Position numbers and translations under genes: made by a program | Source of the DNA: Microcoleus sp. MP8IB2.171 | GTDB lineage: Bacteria; Cyanobacteriota; Cyanobacteriia; Cyanobacteriales; Microcoleaceae | Length of the DNA stretch: 36,077 bases | Assembly: GCA_030248405.1 (NCBI GenBank) | Contig: JARCMA010000227.1 | Location: 1 to 36,077 of the forward strand | Reading direction: 5' to 3' | The notes under the pieces: generated by a model | The model's database searches: none | What the model was told of the DNA's origin: nothing | Seen by the model: the letters and a program-made list of their open reading frames with translations, nothing else | Part shown: positions 8,146 through 13,298 of the stretch, in pieces | Layout of the letters: each line of letters begins with the position of its first letter | How positions within the stretch are numbered: the first letter of the stretch is position 1

Positions 8146-8227
8146 GGAAGATGAAGGAATCGAACCTTTACAGTTGCCTGTACCCTGGTTTTCGAGGCCA
8201 GTTGCCAACCGTTTAGCGGCATCTTCC
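8146..8227 (-). tRNA. tRNA-Ser(CGA)
   Basis: 82 nt, class II. Acceptor GGAAGAT/ATCTTCC as in Ser(TGA) at 7847; anticodon loop CTCGAAA; stem CTGGC/ACCAG with one C-A mismatch; variable arm ACAGGCAACTGT. Probably a duplicate of the Ser(TGA) gene with a changed anticodon. Confidence 0.88.
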
Positions 8228-8230
8228 AAG

Positions 8231-8305
8231 GGTGCCTGACGGGACTCGAACCCCCTATTACTGGTTCCACAAACCAGCGCCGCTACCAGTTTGGCTTCAG
8301 ACACC
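8231..8305 (-). tRNA. tRNA-His(GTG)
   Basis: 75 nt. Acceptor GGTGTCT/AGGCACC pairs with a wobble; anticodon stem GCTGGT/ACCAGT with loop TTGTGGA; T-loop TTCGAGT. It lies 3 bases from Ser(CGA). Confidence 0.88.
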
Positions 8306-8309
8306 AGAT

Positions 8310-8404
8310 GGAATCAAGGAGAATCGTAGGCGAAGCCTTCCCGAAGGGTACTCCTAACCTCTTGCGTGCAAAGCAAGCGCTCTACCAATTGAGCTATGAC
8401 CCCT
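8310..8404 (-). tRNA. tRNA-Ala(TGC) with 22-nt insertion in the T-loop
   Basis: Acceptor GGGGTCA/TGATTCC keeps the Ala G3-T70 pair. The D-arm is GCTC..GAGC and the anticodon stem CTTGC/GCAAG holds loop TTTGCAC. The T-stem AGGAG/CTCCT is intact, but the loop (8322-8350) is 29 nt instead of 7. The extra sequence is hairpin-rich (CCCTTCGGG, AGGCTTCGCCT) and looks like a small dispersed repeat of the 21-27-nt class known in Nostoc. The product may be inactive. Confidence 0.8.
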
Positions 8405-8412
8405 TTTGTGGT

Positions 8413-8485
8413 GGATGCTGGTCGGACTCGAACCGACATTTTCCTAGTTGCGAACTAAGTGCTTTTCCGATTAAGCTACAGACCC
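8413..8485 (-). tRNA. tRNA-Ala(CGC)
   Basis: 73 nt. Anticodon stem CTTAG/CTAGG with loop TTCGCAA; T-stem GTCGG/CCGAC. The acceptor GGGTCTG pairs with CAGCATCC only if one C is bulged, giving G3-T for Ala identity. It shares body and bulge with Ala(GGC) at 8495. Confidence 0.78.
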
Positions 8486-8494
8486 AATATTGGT

Positions 8495-8567
8495 GGATTG
8501 CGGTCGGATTTGAACCGACATCTTTCTAGCAGCCAGCTAGATGCTTTTCCAGTTAAGCTACGAACCC
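8495..8567 (-). tRNA. tRNA-Ala(GGC)
   Basis: 73 nt. Anticodon stem TCTAG/CTAGA perfect with loop CTGGCTG; T-loop TTCAAAT. The acceptor GGGTTCG pairs with CGCAATCC with one bulged C, as in the neighbouring Ala(CGC), so the two look like a duplication with anticodon change. Confidence 0.8.
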
Positions 8568-8574
8568 ATTCAGT

Positions 8575-8647
8575 AGGAGTGGTAGGACTTGAACCCACAA
8601 CATTCGAGGTAGAAGCTCGACACTCTATCCAGTTGAGTTACACTCCC
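8575..8647 (-). tRNA. tRNA-Arg(TCT)
   Basis: 73 nt. Anticodon stem TCGAG/CTCGA with loop CTTCTAC; T-loop TTCAAGT. The acceptor GGGAGTG pairs with CACTCCT with a terminal G-T. Confidence 0.88.
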
Positions 8648-8696
8648 GTATTTTTTGTTGATTTGCGATATTAATAGGACTAACGCACGGGTGGCC

Positions 8697-8762
8697 AGAA
8701 ACCGGGTTTTTTGCGAAAATACTTCGTTTTTACTCGCAAATTCGGTGAAAAACCCGGTTTCT
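8697..8762. repeat. CCGGGTTT dispersed hairpin, copy 1
   Basis: AGAAACCGGGTTTTT (8697-8711) is the exact reverse complement of AAAAACCCGGTTTCT (8748-8762). The same family occurs at 10181-10246, 10296-10360, 11059-11124 and 32070-32133. Confidence 0.9.
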
Positions 8763-8843
8763 TCGATCCAATACGTAAGTTTTGCAATATAAAAAATTAA
8801 CCATTCAATGGAATCAACCTCCTTAAATTAAAGTAAAAACAAC

Positions 8844-8915
8844 GAGAGTGGCAGGACTCGAACCCACAACATCCGCGTCCGAAGCGCGGCGCTCTATCCA
8901 TTGAGCTACACTCCC
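8844..8915 (-). tRNA. tRNA-Arg(TCG)
   Basis: 72 nt. Acceptor GGGAGTG/CACTCTC (one G-T); anticodon stem CCGCG/CGCGG with loop CTTCGGA; T-loop TTCGAGT. The body resembles Arg(TCT) at 8575. Confidence 0.92.
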
Positions 8916-8978
8916 CTAAATTGGTAGTCCTGACAGGATATTACCCCGCTCTTGCTTGTAGCAAACAGGACTCCAAAA

Positions 8979-9049
8979 GCGGATGATGGGACTCCAACCC
9001 ATGCGCTGAGAATGGCACGCTCTGATGCTAGCTTTTACATCACACCCGC
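8979..9049 (-). tRNA. tRNA-Gly(GCC)
   Basis: 71 nt. Acceptor GCGGGTG/CATCCGC; D-stem GATG/CATC with a D-loop lacking GG. The anticodon loop GTGCCAT sits on a stem with only three good pairs, and the T-loop is TTGGAGT instead of TTC-type. Reduced stability is likely. Confidence 0.7.
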
Positions 9050-9106
9050 AAACAAATTTGATATTTCAGCTTACACAAAACTCTCAATTATCAACAGTTA
9101 TAAAAC

Positions 9107-9183
9107 CTATCAACTATCAACTGTCAACTATCAACTGTCAACTATCAACTATCAACTGTCAACTGTCAACTGCCAACTGTCAA
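9107..9183. repeat. Heptamer repeat CTRTCAA x 11
   Basis: Eleven contiguous 7-nt units (CTATCAA, CTGTCAA and one CTGCCAA). There are no spacers, so this is not a CRISPR array. It fills most of the 150-base gap between Gly(GCC) and Gly(TCC). Confidence 0.95.
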
Positions 9184-9199
9184 CTGTTTAATTAGCCAA

Positions 9200-9269
9200 G
9201 CGGATAACGAGGCTCGAACTCGTGCCTAGAGTTTGGAAGACTCGAATGCTACCGTTACACTATATCCGC
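9200..9269 (-). tRNA. tRNA-Gly(TCC)
   Basis: 70 nt. Acceptor GCGGATA paired with TATCCGC-type 3' end; anticodon stem GAGT/ACTC with loop CTTCCAA; T-stem ACGAG/CTCGT with loop TTCGAGC. Confidence 0.9.
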
Positions 9270-9313
9270 AATTAGTTTAGCGATTTTATCTGTTTAACCT
9301 CAACATACAGCCT

Positions 9314-9757
9314 TTACAAAATTGTCAAGTAAGTTTGCGTTGGACTGATGGGTAAAGTTACTAACCGCTGATTTTTCAAATCTAATTCAATTCCCAGAGC
9401 TTCCAGAGGAATCACGCCTAATAAAGGATTCATACCTCCCGGCAATTCCAAACACTCAAACGTACCTTCGCGTCCTACCAAATAAATTTTAGCATCCTGA
9501 AAAATTCTGGCTTTGCTAATGCCATTTGCCGTCTCTACATCCACTTCTTTGAGCAATTCTAAACCAAGTTGAGCAATGATACTTGCAGGTAAGCACAATG
9601 TTGTTGCACCTGTATCAACTAGCACGTTATTTAGAGTGACTGAACGGATTTGGTCGGGAGGCATAAATCCTCGGGCTGCAACATTCTGATCGGCGCGGTT
9701 AGTCACGGTGAGTGTGGTAATAATTTTTCCCATTGAGGTGTTGTCAGTTGCTAGCAT
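9314..9757 (-). CDS. Retropepsin-like (clan AA) aspartic protease
   Basis: A 147-residue protein. VLVDTGATTLCLPASI (residues ~46-61) carries the single catalytic DTG of retropepsin-like proteases, followed by AQLGLEL and, near the C terminus, LLGVIPLEALGIELD, the usual second hydrophobic-Gly-Leu segment. Such proteins act as dimers. It is common in cyanobacteria and often encoded with small partner ORFs; the substrate is unknown. It lies inside the tRNA array on the same strand, between Gly(TCC) and Thr(TGT), so it may be co-transcribed. An internal start at MGKIITT is possible. Confidence 0.8.
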   Translation of the reverse strand: MLATDNTSMGKIITTLTVTNRADQNVAARGFMPPDQIRSVTLNNVLVDTGATTLCLPASIIAQLGLELLKEVDVETANGISKARIFQDAKIYLVGREGTFECLELPGGMNPLLGVIPLEALGIELDLKNQRLVTLPISPTQTYLTIL

Positions 9758-9891
9758 AGTTTAACCTTGAACTACTCTACCTCAATTATGGCAAGTTTTT
9801 GGGAAACTGTTTTGTTGCAGCAAAACGACAACTGCAAATTTGGGAAGGTGGCGATCGCAATTCTGCCTAAAGAGCGATCGTATTTTCCCAA

Positions 9892-9962
9892 GCAGGTGGC
9901 GAGAGTTGAACTCGCAAGAAAGCTTTACAAGAGCCTCATGTTGCCAATTACATCACACCTGC
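9892..9962 (-). tRNA. tRNA-Thr(TGT)
   Basis: 71 nt. Acceptor GCAGGTG/CACCTGC; anticodon stem AGGCT/AGCTT (one G-T) with loop CTTGTAA; T-stem GCGAG/CTCGC. First tRNA after the protease gene. The only Thr tRNA of the array. Confidence 0.9.
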
Positions 9963-9972
9963 ATTTTTGGTG

Positions 9973-10045
9973 GCGGGGGCAGGAGTTGAACCTGCTATTA
10001 AGAGGCTTATGAGACCTCCAAGCCTACCCAGGCTACGTCACCCGC
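9973..10045 (-). tRNA. tRNA-Met(CAT), or Ile(CAT)
   Basis: 73 nt. Acceptor GCGGGTG/CCCCCGC (one mismatch); D-stem GCC/GGC; anticodon stem GAGGT/GCCTC with loop CTCATAA. There are no initiator signs (no C1-A72). It could be elongator Met or the Ile tRNA with lysidine-modified CAT. Confidence 0.85.
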
Positions 10046-10058
10046 AATGTCACCAAAT

Positions 10059-10131
10059 GCCCCTGGCTGGATTTGAACCAGCAACCTTCTCGTTCTAAGC
10101 GAGACACCTCTTCCAATTGGGCTACAGGGGC
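10059..10131 (-). tRNA. tRNA with Leu anticodon TAG on a class I body
   Basis: 73 nt. Acceptor GCCCCTG/CAGGGGC perfect; anticodon stem TCTCG/CGAGA with loop CTTAGAA; T-stem GCTGG/CCAGC. The variable loop is short, whereas bacterial Leu tRNAs are class II. It shares a body with 10505 and 10769. Confidence 0.85.
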
Positions 10132-10180
10132 AATTTTGTTTAGTTAACCTAACATCTTGAACAATTCTCAACAAGCTTTG

Positions 10181-10246
10181 AGAAACCGGGTTTCTGACAA
10201 AAGATATCGGGTTTTATGCAAAGTATTTGCCAGAAACCCGGTTTCT
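10181..10246. repeat. CCGGGTTT dispersed hairpin, copy 2
   Basis: AGAAACCGGGTTTCT at 10181-10195 and AGAAACCCGGTTTCT at 10232-10246. Each arm is close to a palindrome itself, and a third partial CGGGTTTT lies between. Confidence 0.8.
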
Positions 10247-10295
10247 GCCACAGGTGCAATATCTCAGGTTAAGAGGACTTATGCGCTCAGACTAA

Positions 10296-10360
10296 AGAAA
10301 CCGGGTTTTTATCTAATCTGTGGGTTAGTGCGAAAATTTTTCGTAAAAAACCCGGTTTCT
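10296..10360. repeat. CCGGGTTT dispersed hairpin, copy 3
   Basis: AGAAACCGGGTTTTT (10296-10310) and AAAAACCCGGTTTCT (10346-10360). The outer flanks AGGACTTAT and ATAAGTCC extend the symmetry. Confidence 0.9.
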
Positions 10361-10401
10361 GACCCCATATATAAGTCCCTCCAATATTTATGAAAAATTC
10401 A

Positions 10402-10476
10402 TGCTCCCGACAGGATTTGAACCTGTAGAAAAATAAGTTCTCGACCTAGCGCGTCTGCCGTTTCGCCACGAGAGCA
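10402..10476 (-). tRNA. tRNA-Leu(GAG)
   Basis: 75 nt. Acceptor TGCTCTC/GGGAGCA and the D-arm GGCGAAACGGCAGACGC are Leu-type. The anticodon loop reads TCGAGAA, giving GAG but with C at position 33 instead of the near-universal T. The variable arm is reduced. Confidence 0.72.
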
Positions 10477-10504
10477 AATAACAGAAATTGGCGATTAGCC
10501 AAGT

Positions 10505-10577
10505 ACCCCTGACAGGATTTGAACCTGCAAAACACCGATTCTGATTCGATGATGTTTTCCAATTACATCACAGGGGT
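10505..10577 (-). tRNA. tRNA with Leu anticodon CAG on a class I body
   Basis: 73 nt. Acceptor ACCCCTG/CAGGGGT perfect; anticodon stem ATCGA/TCGGT with loop ATCAGAA; short variable loop. The D region TGATGTAATTGG is the same as in Thr(TGT) at 9892. Confidence 0.8.
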
Positions 10578-10582
10578 AAAGT

Positions 10583-10655
10583 CGGGATAGCAGGATTTGA
10601 ACCTGCAACCTTCGGCTCCCAAAGCCGCCGCGCTACCAAGTTGCGCCACATCCCG
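10583..10655 (-). tRNA. tRNA-Pro(TGG)
   Basis: 73 nt. Acceptor CGGGATG/TATCCCG; D-arm GGCGCAACTTGGTAGCGC; loop TTTGGGA on stem CGGC/GCCG; T-stem GCAGG/CCTGC. Confidence 0.9.
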
Positions 10656-10659
10656 TTCA

Positions 10660-10742
10660 TGCTCCCGGTGAGACTCGAACTCACAATCTAAAATAGAACA
10701 GATTTTAAGTCTGCCGCGTCTGCCAATTCCGCCACAAGAGCA
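10660..10742 (-). tRNA. tRNA-Leu(TAA), class II, intronless
   Basis: 83 nt. Acceptor TGCTCTT/GGGAGCA; anticodon stem GCAGA/TCTGT with loop CTTAAAA; long variable arm. Cyanobacterial Leu(TAA) genes often hold a group I intron; this copy has none, which fits a foreign or array-specific origin. Confidence 0.9.
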
Positions 10743-10768
10743 AGTAAAAACTTAGTTAAAAAATTGGT

Positions 10769-10841
10769 ACTCCTGACTGGATTTGAACCAGTAACACACA
10801 AGGTTTGAGCTTGCCGCCTCTGCCAATTGGGCTACAGGAGC
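10769..10841 (-). tRNA. tRNA with Leu anticodon CAA on a class I body
   Basis: 73 nt. Acceptor GCTCCTG/CAGGAGT (terminal G-T); anticodon stem GCAAG/CTTGT with loop CTCAAAC; T-stem ACTGG/CCAGT; short variable loop. The D-arm CCCAATTGG matches the TAG tRNA at 10059. Confidence 0.82.
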
Positions 10842-10872
10842 ATCATCATTACTGCTGTTAGAAAAGCAGAAC

Positions 10873-10945
10873 TCGGAAGGCAGGGTTTGAACCTGCATTG
10901 TTCCGCTTTCAAAGAGCGGTGCCATGCCAATTAGGCGACTTCCGA
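10873..10945 (-). tRNA. tRNA-Gln(TTG)
   Basis: 73 nt. Acceptor TCGGAAG/CTTCCGA perfect; D-arm GCC/GGC with AATTGG; anticodon stem CCGCT/AGCGG with loop CTTTGAA. The 5' half is nearly the same as the split locus at 7613. Confidence 0.92.
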
Positions 10946-10955
10946 ATAATTGAAT

Positions 10956-11026
10956 GCCGGGGTAGGCTTTGAACCTACAAACTGATGCTTCAGAGGCATC
11001 CGACTTTGCCAATTTGTCCACCCGGC
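10956..11026 (-). tRNA. tRNA-Gln(CTG)
   Basis: 71 nt. Acceptor GCCGGGT/CCCCGGC (one mismatch); anticodon stem GATGC/GCATC with loop CTCTGAA; T-stem GTAGG/CCTAC. Confidence 0.9.
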
Positions 11027-11058
11027 AATTTAAACAGGAATTGCACATTTCTAACCAA

Positions 11059-11124
11059 AGAAACCGGGTTTTTTACCTAATCTACGGACTACAGCGAAGA
11101 ATTTTCGTAAAAAACCCGGTTTCT
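11059..11124. repeat. CCGGGTTT dispersed hairpin, copy 4
   Basis: AGAAACCGGGTTTTT (11059-11073) and AAAAACCCGGTTTCT (11110-11124). It is followed by GGCCACCCGTGCGT, the reverse complement of the bases that precede copy 1, so the two copies are inverted. Confidence 0.9.
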
Positions 11125-11158
11125 GGCCACCCGTGCGTAATTCCTATAAAAAAATGGC

Positions 11159-11229
11159 TGCCTCAGTAGGACTCGAACCTACAACCATCACGTTAACAGC
11201 GTGCAGCTCTACCATTGAGCTATGAGGCA
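11159..11229 (-). tRNA. tRNA-Asn(GTT)
   Basis: 71 nt. Acceptor TGCCTCA/TGAGGCA; D-arm GCTC..GAGC; anticodon stem GCACG/CGTGA with loop CTGTTAA; T-loop TTCGAGT. Confidence 0.93.
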
Positions 11230-11235
11230 ACGCAA

Positions 11236-11309
11236 TCCCCCAAGTCAGTGTCGAACTGACGGCCTCTTGTTCTTCACACAAGCGCTCTACCAACTGAGCT
11301 ATCGGGGGA
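11236..11309 (-). tRNA. tRNA-Phe(GAA)
   Basis: 74 nt. Acceptor TCCCCCG with a 3' TTGGGGGA end; D-arm GCTCAGTTGGTAGAGC; anticodon stem CTTGT/ACAAG with loop GTGAAGA; T-stem GTCAG/CTGAC. Confidence 0.92.
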
Positions 11310-11313
11310 AAAC

Positions 11314-11399
11314 GGAGAAGGAGGGATTTGAACCCTCGACGGTTGTTAAGCCGCTCTTTCTTAGCAGGAAAGCGCCATAAGCCTCTCGGCCACCTCTCC
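11314..11399 (-). tRNA. tRNA-Ser(GCT)
   Basis: 86 nt, class II. Acceptor GGAGAGG/CTTCTCC; D-arm GGCCGAGAGGC; anticodon loop CTGCTAA on a TTTC/GAAA stem; variable arm CGGCTTAACAACCG; T-stem GAGGG/CCCTC. Confidence 0.93.
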
Positions 11400-11408
11400 T
11401 CAATGAGC

Positions 11409-11482
11409 GAGAACGGAGGGATTTGAACCCTCAAATTTTCAGTTGTGCAAACTGAATTGTTGTCCAGTTACAACACATTCTC
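11409..11482 (-). tRNA. tRNA-Cys(GCA), copy 1
   Basis: 74 nt. Acceptor GAGAATG/CGTTCTC; anticodon stem TCAGT/ACTGA with loop TTGCACA; T-stem GAGGG/CCCTC. A second Cys(GCA) with a different body is at 11861. Confidence 0.88.
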
Positions 11483-11517
11483 TCGATCGCAATTGCATAT
11501 TACATACAGTTGCAAAT

Positions 11518-11598
11518 GGGTCGGGCTGGAATTGAACCAACAACGCTTTAAGCTACTGTTTTACAGACAGCTACCCACACCAATAGGAGGGCCAACCC
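11518..11598 (-). tRNA. tRNA-Tyr(GTA)
   Basis: 81 nt, class II as expected for bacterial Tyr. Acceptor GGGTTGG with 3' CCGACCC; anticodon stem CTGT/ACAG with loop CTGTAAA; variable arm around TAGCTTAAAGC; T-loop TTCAATT. Confidence 0.9.
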
Positions 11599-11611
11599 AA
11601 TATTGAAAATT

Positions 11612-11686
11612 TGGTAGGTCGCCGAGGAATTGAACCTCGATCCATCCGCTTAAAAGGCGGCTGCAAAACCATTCTGCCAACGACCC
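11612..11686 (-). tRNA. tRNA-Lys(TTT) with encoded CCA
   Basis: 75 nt including discriminator A and CCA (11612-11615). Acceptor GGGTCGT/GCGACCT (terminal and inner G-T); anticodon stem CCGC/GCGG with loop CTTTTAA; T-stem CGAGG/CCTCG. It is the array member that most clearly encodes its CCA end. Confidence 0.9.
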
Positions 11687-11692
11687 ACGCAA

Positions 11693-11766
11693 AGTGCTGA
11701 CGGGAGTTGAACCCGCAAATCACTTGGGTGAAAACCAAGCGGCTTAAACCATTTGCCTACAGCACT
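11693..11766 (-). tRNA. tRNA-Glu(TTC)
   Basis: 74 nt. Acceptor AGTGCTG/CAGCACT perfect; anticodon stem CTTGG/CCAAG with loop TTTTCAC; T-stem GCGGG/CCCGT. Confidence 0.92.
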
Positions 11767-11767
11767 A

Positions 11768-11799
11768 TTGATTTTAGATTTTAGATTTTAGATTTTAGA
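11768..11799. repeat. Heptamer repeat (ATTTTAG)n within the array
   Basis: Four copies of the heptamer seen at 1-63, between Glu(TTC) and Cys(GCA) copy 2. Confidence 0.9.
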
Positions 11800-11860
11800 T
11801 TGGGAATTTGCAATTTTTGATTGCGATTTTTGATTGCTCCTGCGAATCAGCAAAAACAGA

Positions 11861-11933
11861 GGTTAGGGCGGGAGTTGAACCCGCGAAATTCGGTTTTGCA
11901 GACCGACGCTTTGAGCCGCTCAGCCACCTAACC
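11861..11933 (-). tRNA. tRNA-Cys(GCA), copy 2
   Basis: 73 nt. Acceptor GGTTAGG/CCTAACC perfect; D-arm GGCTGAGCGGCTCAAAGC; anticodon stem TCGGT/ACCGA with loop CTGCAAA; T-stem GCGGG/CCCGC. Its body is unlike copy 1 at 11409. Confidence 0.9.
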
Positions 11934-11937
11934 TGGG

Positions 11938-12008
11938 AGTCCCGACGAGGTTTGCACTCGCAATCTTCACCTTGAGAGGGTGACGGCTTGACTTTTGCCT
12001 GCGGGACT
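11938..12008 (-). tRNA. tRNA-Glu(CTC)
   Basis: 71 nt. Acceptor AGTCCCG/CGGGACT perfect; anticodon stem TCACC/GGTGA with loop CTCTCAA. The T-loop is TGCAAAC, not TTC-type, and the D-loop lacks GG. CTC-anticodon Glu genes are rare in cyanobacterial core sets. Confidence 0.78.
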
Positions 12009-12013
12009 TTGAC

Positions 12014-12086
12014 GGGAGTAACGAGACTTGAACTCGCAACCTTTCGCTCGACAGGCGACTGCTCTAACCGGTTGAGCTATACCCCC
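12014..12086 (-). tRNA. tRNA-Asp(GTC)
   Basis: 73 nt. Acceptor GGGGGTA/TACTCCC (one G-T); D-arm GCTC..GAGC; loop CTGTCGA on stem TCGC/GCGA; T-stem GCGAG/CTCGT. It is the first clear tRNA after the array promoter. Confidence 0.92.
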
Positions 12087-12136
12087 GTGATAATCAACAA
12101 TAAAACTCTTGCAAAAGTCCTTGTAATCAAATTTTC

Positions 12137-12201
12137 GGACGGGCAAGATGCCCATCCCACAAAAAGTTTTTTCTCTTGTGGGATGGGCATCTTGCCCGTC
12201 C
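12137..12201. repeat. Perfect 26-bp inverted repeat with 13-nt loop
   Basis: Arms at 12137-12162 and 12176-12201, core GGACGGGCAAGATGCCCAT. Outer flanks CTTGCAAAAG (from ~12107) and TTTTTGCAAG (to ~12217) extend the symmetry, so the whole element spans roughly 12107-12217. Confidence 0.85.
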
Positions 12202-12253
12202 TAGCTATTTTTGCAAGAGGTCTAATATTTTGTCCTTGAATTACTTAAGTTTG

Positions 12254-12320
12254 GGCGGCTGGCGGTTGATTCCGCGTACTACAACCCGATCGGGCTTTTG
12301 TTGCCGGAGTCTACACCGCC
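12254..12320 (-). pseudogene. tRNA-like remnant at the promoter-proximal array end
   Basis: 67 bases. GGCGG and CCGCC ends pair and a GCGG/CCGC T-arm-like hairpin lies inside, but the T-loop is one base short and the centre is the palindrome CCCGATCGGG. No anticodon can be assigned. Its place as first unit behind the promoter suggests a decayed tRNA. Confidence 0.35.
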
Positions 12321-12425
12321 AAATGTCCGCAATTATGTGACATGATTAATTATCTATTCAGTTTTCAAGGTTCGTATTGCTTGTGGGCTAAAGCTTTGAA
12401 GCTCTTTCCCCTTTGCTATATATTT

Positions 12426-12455
12426 ATACTACATTACGTACTACAGAACTGTCAA
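12426..12455 (-). promoter_or_regulatory. Strong sigma70-type promoter for the tRNA array
   Basis: On the minus strand TTGACA (12455-12450) is followed after 18 bases by TAGTAT (12431-12426), with an AT-rich stretch beyond. It is the only consensus-like promoter found upstream of the array, and all array tRNAs read away from it. Confidence 0.65.
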
Positions 12456-12594
12456 GGGGGTAATACAACTTTTTTTTAAATTGTTTTTTTTTCAATGGTG
12501 TCGATCGCCCCAACCAACACTCCCACTCCCCCGAACCCACGAAAAATCAGGACATTCGGCTGCTAAACTGGTGCTGTAGCGCGTGGTAAATCCG

Positions 12595-13052
12595 ATGCTG
12601 AAACTGTACTACACTCCGATCTCTCTGAATTCTCGCCGTCGCGCGAGGTGGCACTTCTGGAAAAGCAGATTGAGTTTGAGCCGATCGCACTTAACCTCGA
12701 CGGCGACCAATTTGGGCCGGATTTTCTAGCAATTAACCCCTTCCACCGCATACCGGTGTTGGTGGATGGAGATTTGACTTTGGTTGAGTCGCTGGCAATT
12801 CTCGATTATATAGATGCAAAATATCCCACGCCCCCACTGCTACCAACAGAGGCGAAAGCCTTGGGAATTGTGCGGATGGTGTCCATGCTGACTTTAAATG
12901 AACTGTTACCGGCAATGTTTCCCTTAACCAGGCAAATGCTGGGTGTGCTGGGAGACATTGAGGAAAAATTGGCACAGTCAAAGATCTACCGGGCGATTGA
13001 AATCGCGGCTATACAAACAATGTCCACCTCCGTGGACTCAAGAAACTTCTAA
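12595..13052 (+). pseudogene. Glutathione S-transferase, frameshifted and truncated
   Basis: The ATG at 12595 opens MLKLYYTPISLNSRR, a typical GST thioredoxin-fold start. The homologous frame then resumes at about 12648 as VALLEKQIEFEPIALNL, through NPFHRIPVLVDGDLTLVESLAILDYID, so about one base is lost near 12640. The C-terminal all-helical domain breaks off near EEKLAQSKIY and runs into a dispersed repeat (GATTGAAATCGC, from ~12993). Full GSTs are about 200 residues; this cannot make one. A GTG at 12648 could only give a partial protein. Confidence 0.75.
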
Positions 13053-13200
13053 CATCCTAAATATATCGGGTGATTGAAATCGCCCTTAATTTCTTCAACC
13101 CGCGTCGGCGGGTTTCGTCTGTGTCGGCGCGATTTCAATCGCCCGCTTCCCATCGCCCGCTTCCCATCGCCCATTTCCTGTCGCCCGCTTTGACCCCGCT
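12986..13200. repeat. Dispersed repeat with GATTTCAATCGCCC motifs
   Basis: GGGCGATTGAAATCGC (12989-13004), a variant at 13069-13085, and the reverse form GCGATTTCAATCGCCC near 13128-13143 surround CCACCTCCGTGGA and CCCGCGTCGGCGGG palindromes. It is related in plan to the repeat at 16766-16892. It truncates the GST gene. Confidence 0.6.
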
Positions 13201-13298
13201 GTCGATCGCCCGCTGAGACATATTTATCAAAAATAAGGTTTATTTTCCCTGAAATTCCCATTATCATGATCGGCAGTGTGGAGTGAAAGGAATCCCAA

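Noticed and set aside
9107-9183. Possible CRISPR-like array of short repeats
   Set aside because: The 7-nt units are contiguous with no spacers and no cas genes are present; it is a simple heptamer tandem repeat.
7847-12086. Prophage or phage-borne tRNA cluster
   Set aside because: No capsid, portal, terminase, integrase or lysis gene lies in or near the array; the surrounding genes are ordinary chromosome or toxin-antitoxin modules.
7343-12239. Many short ORFs across the tRNA array (for example at 8308, 8459, 10157, 10752, 11144, 11967)
   Set aside because: Their translations are made of tRNA T-arm and anticodon-arm signatures (DSNRH, DLNRHLSS, GLEPTTF) or of the CCGGGTTT repeat; they are reading frames across RNA genes and hairpins.
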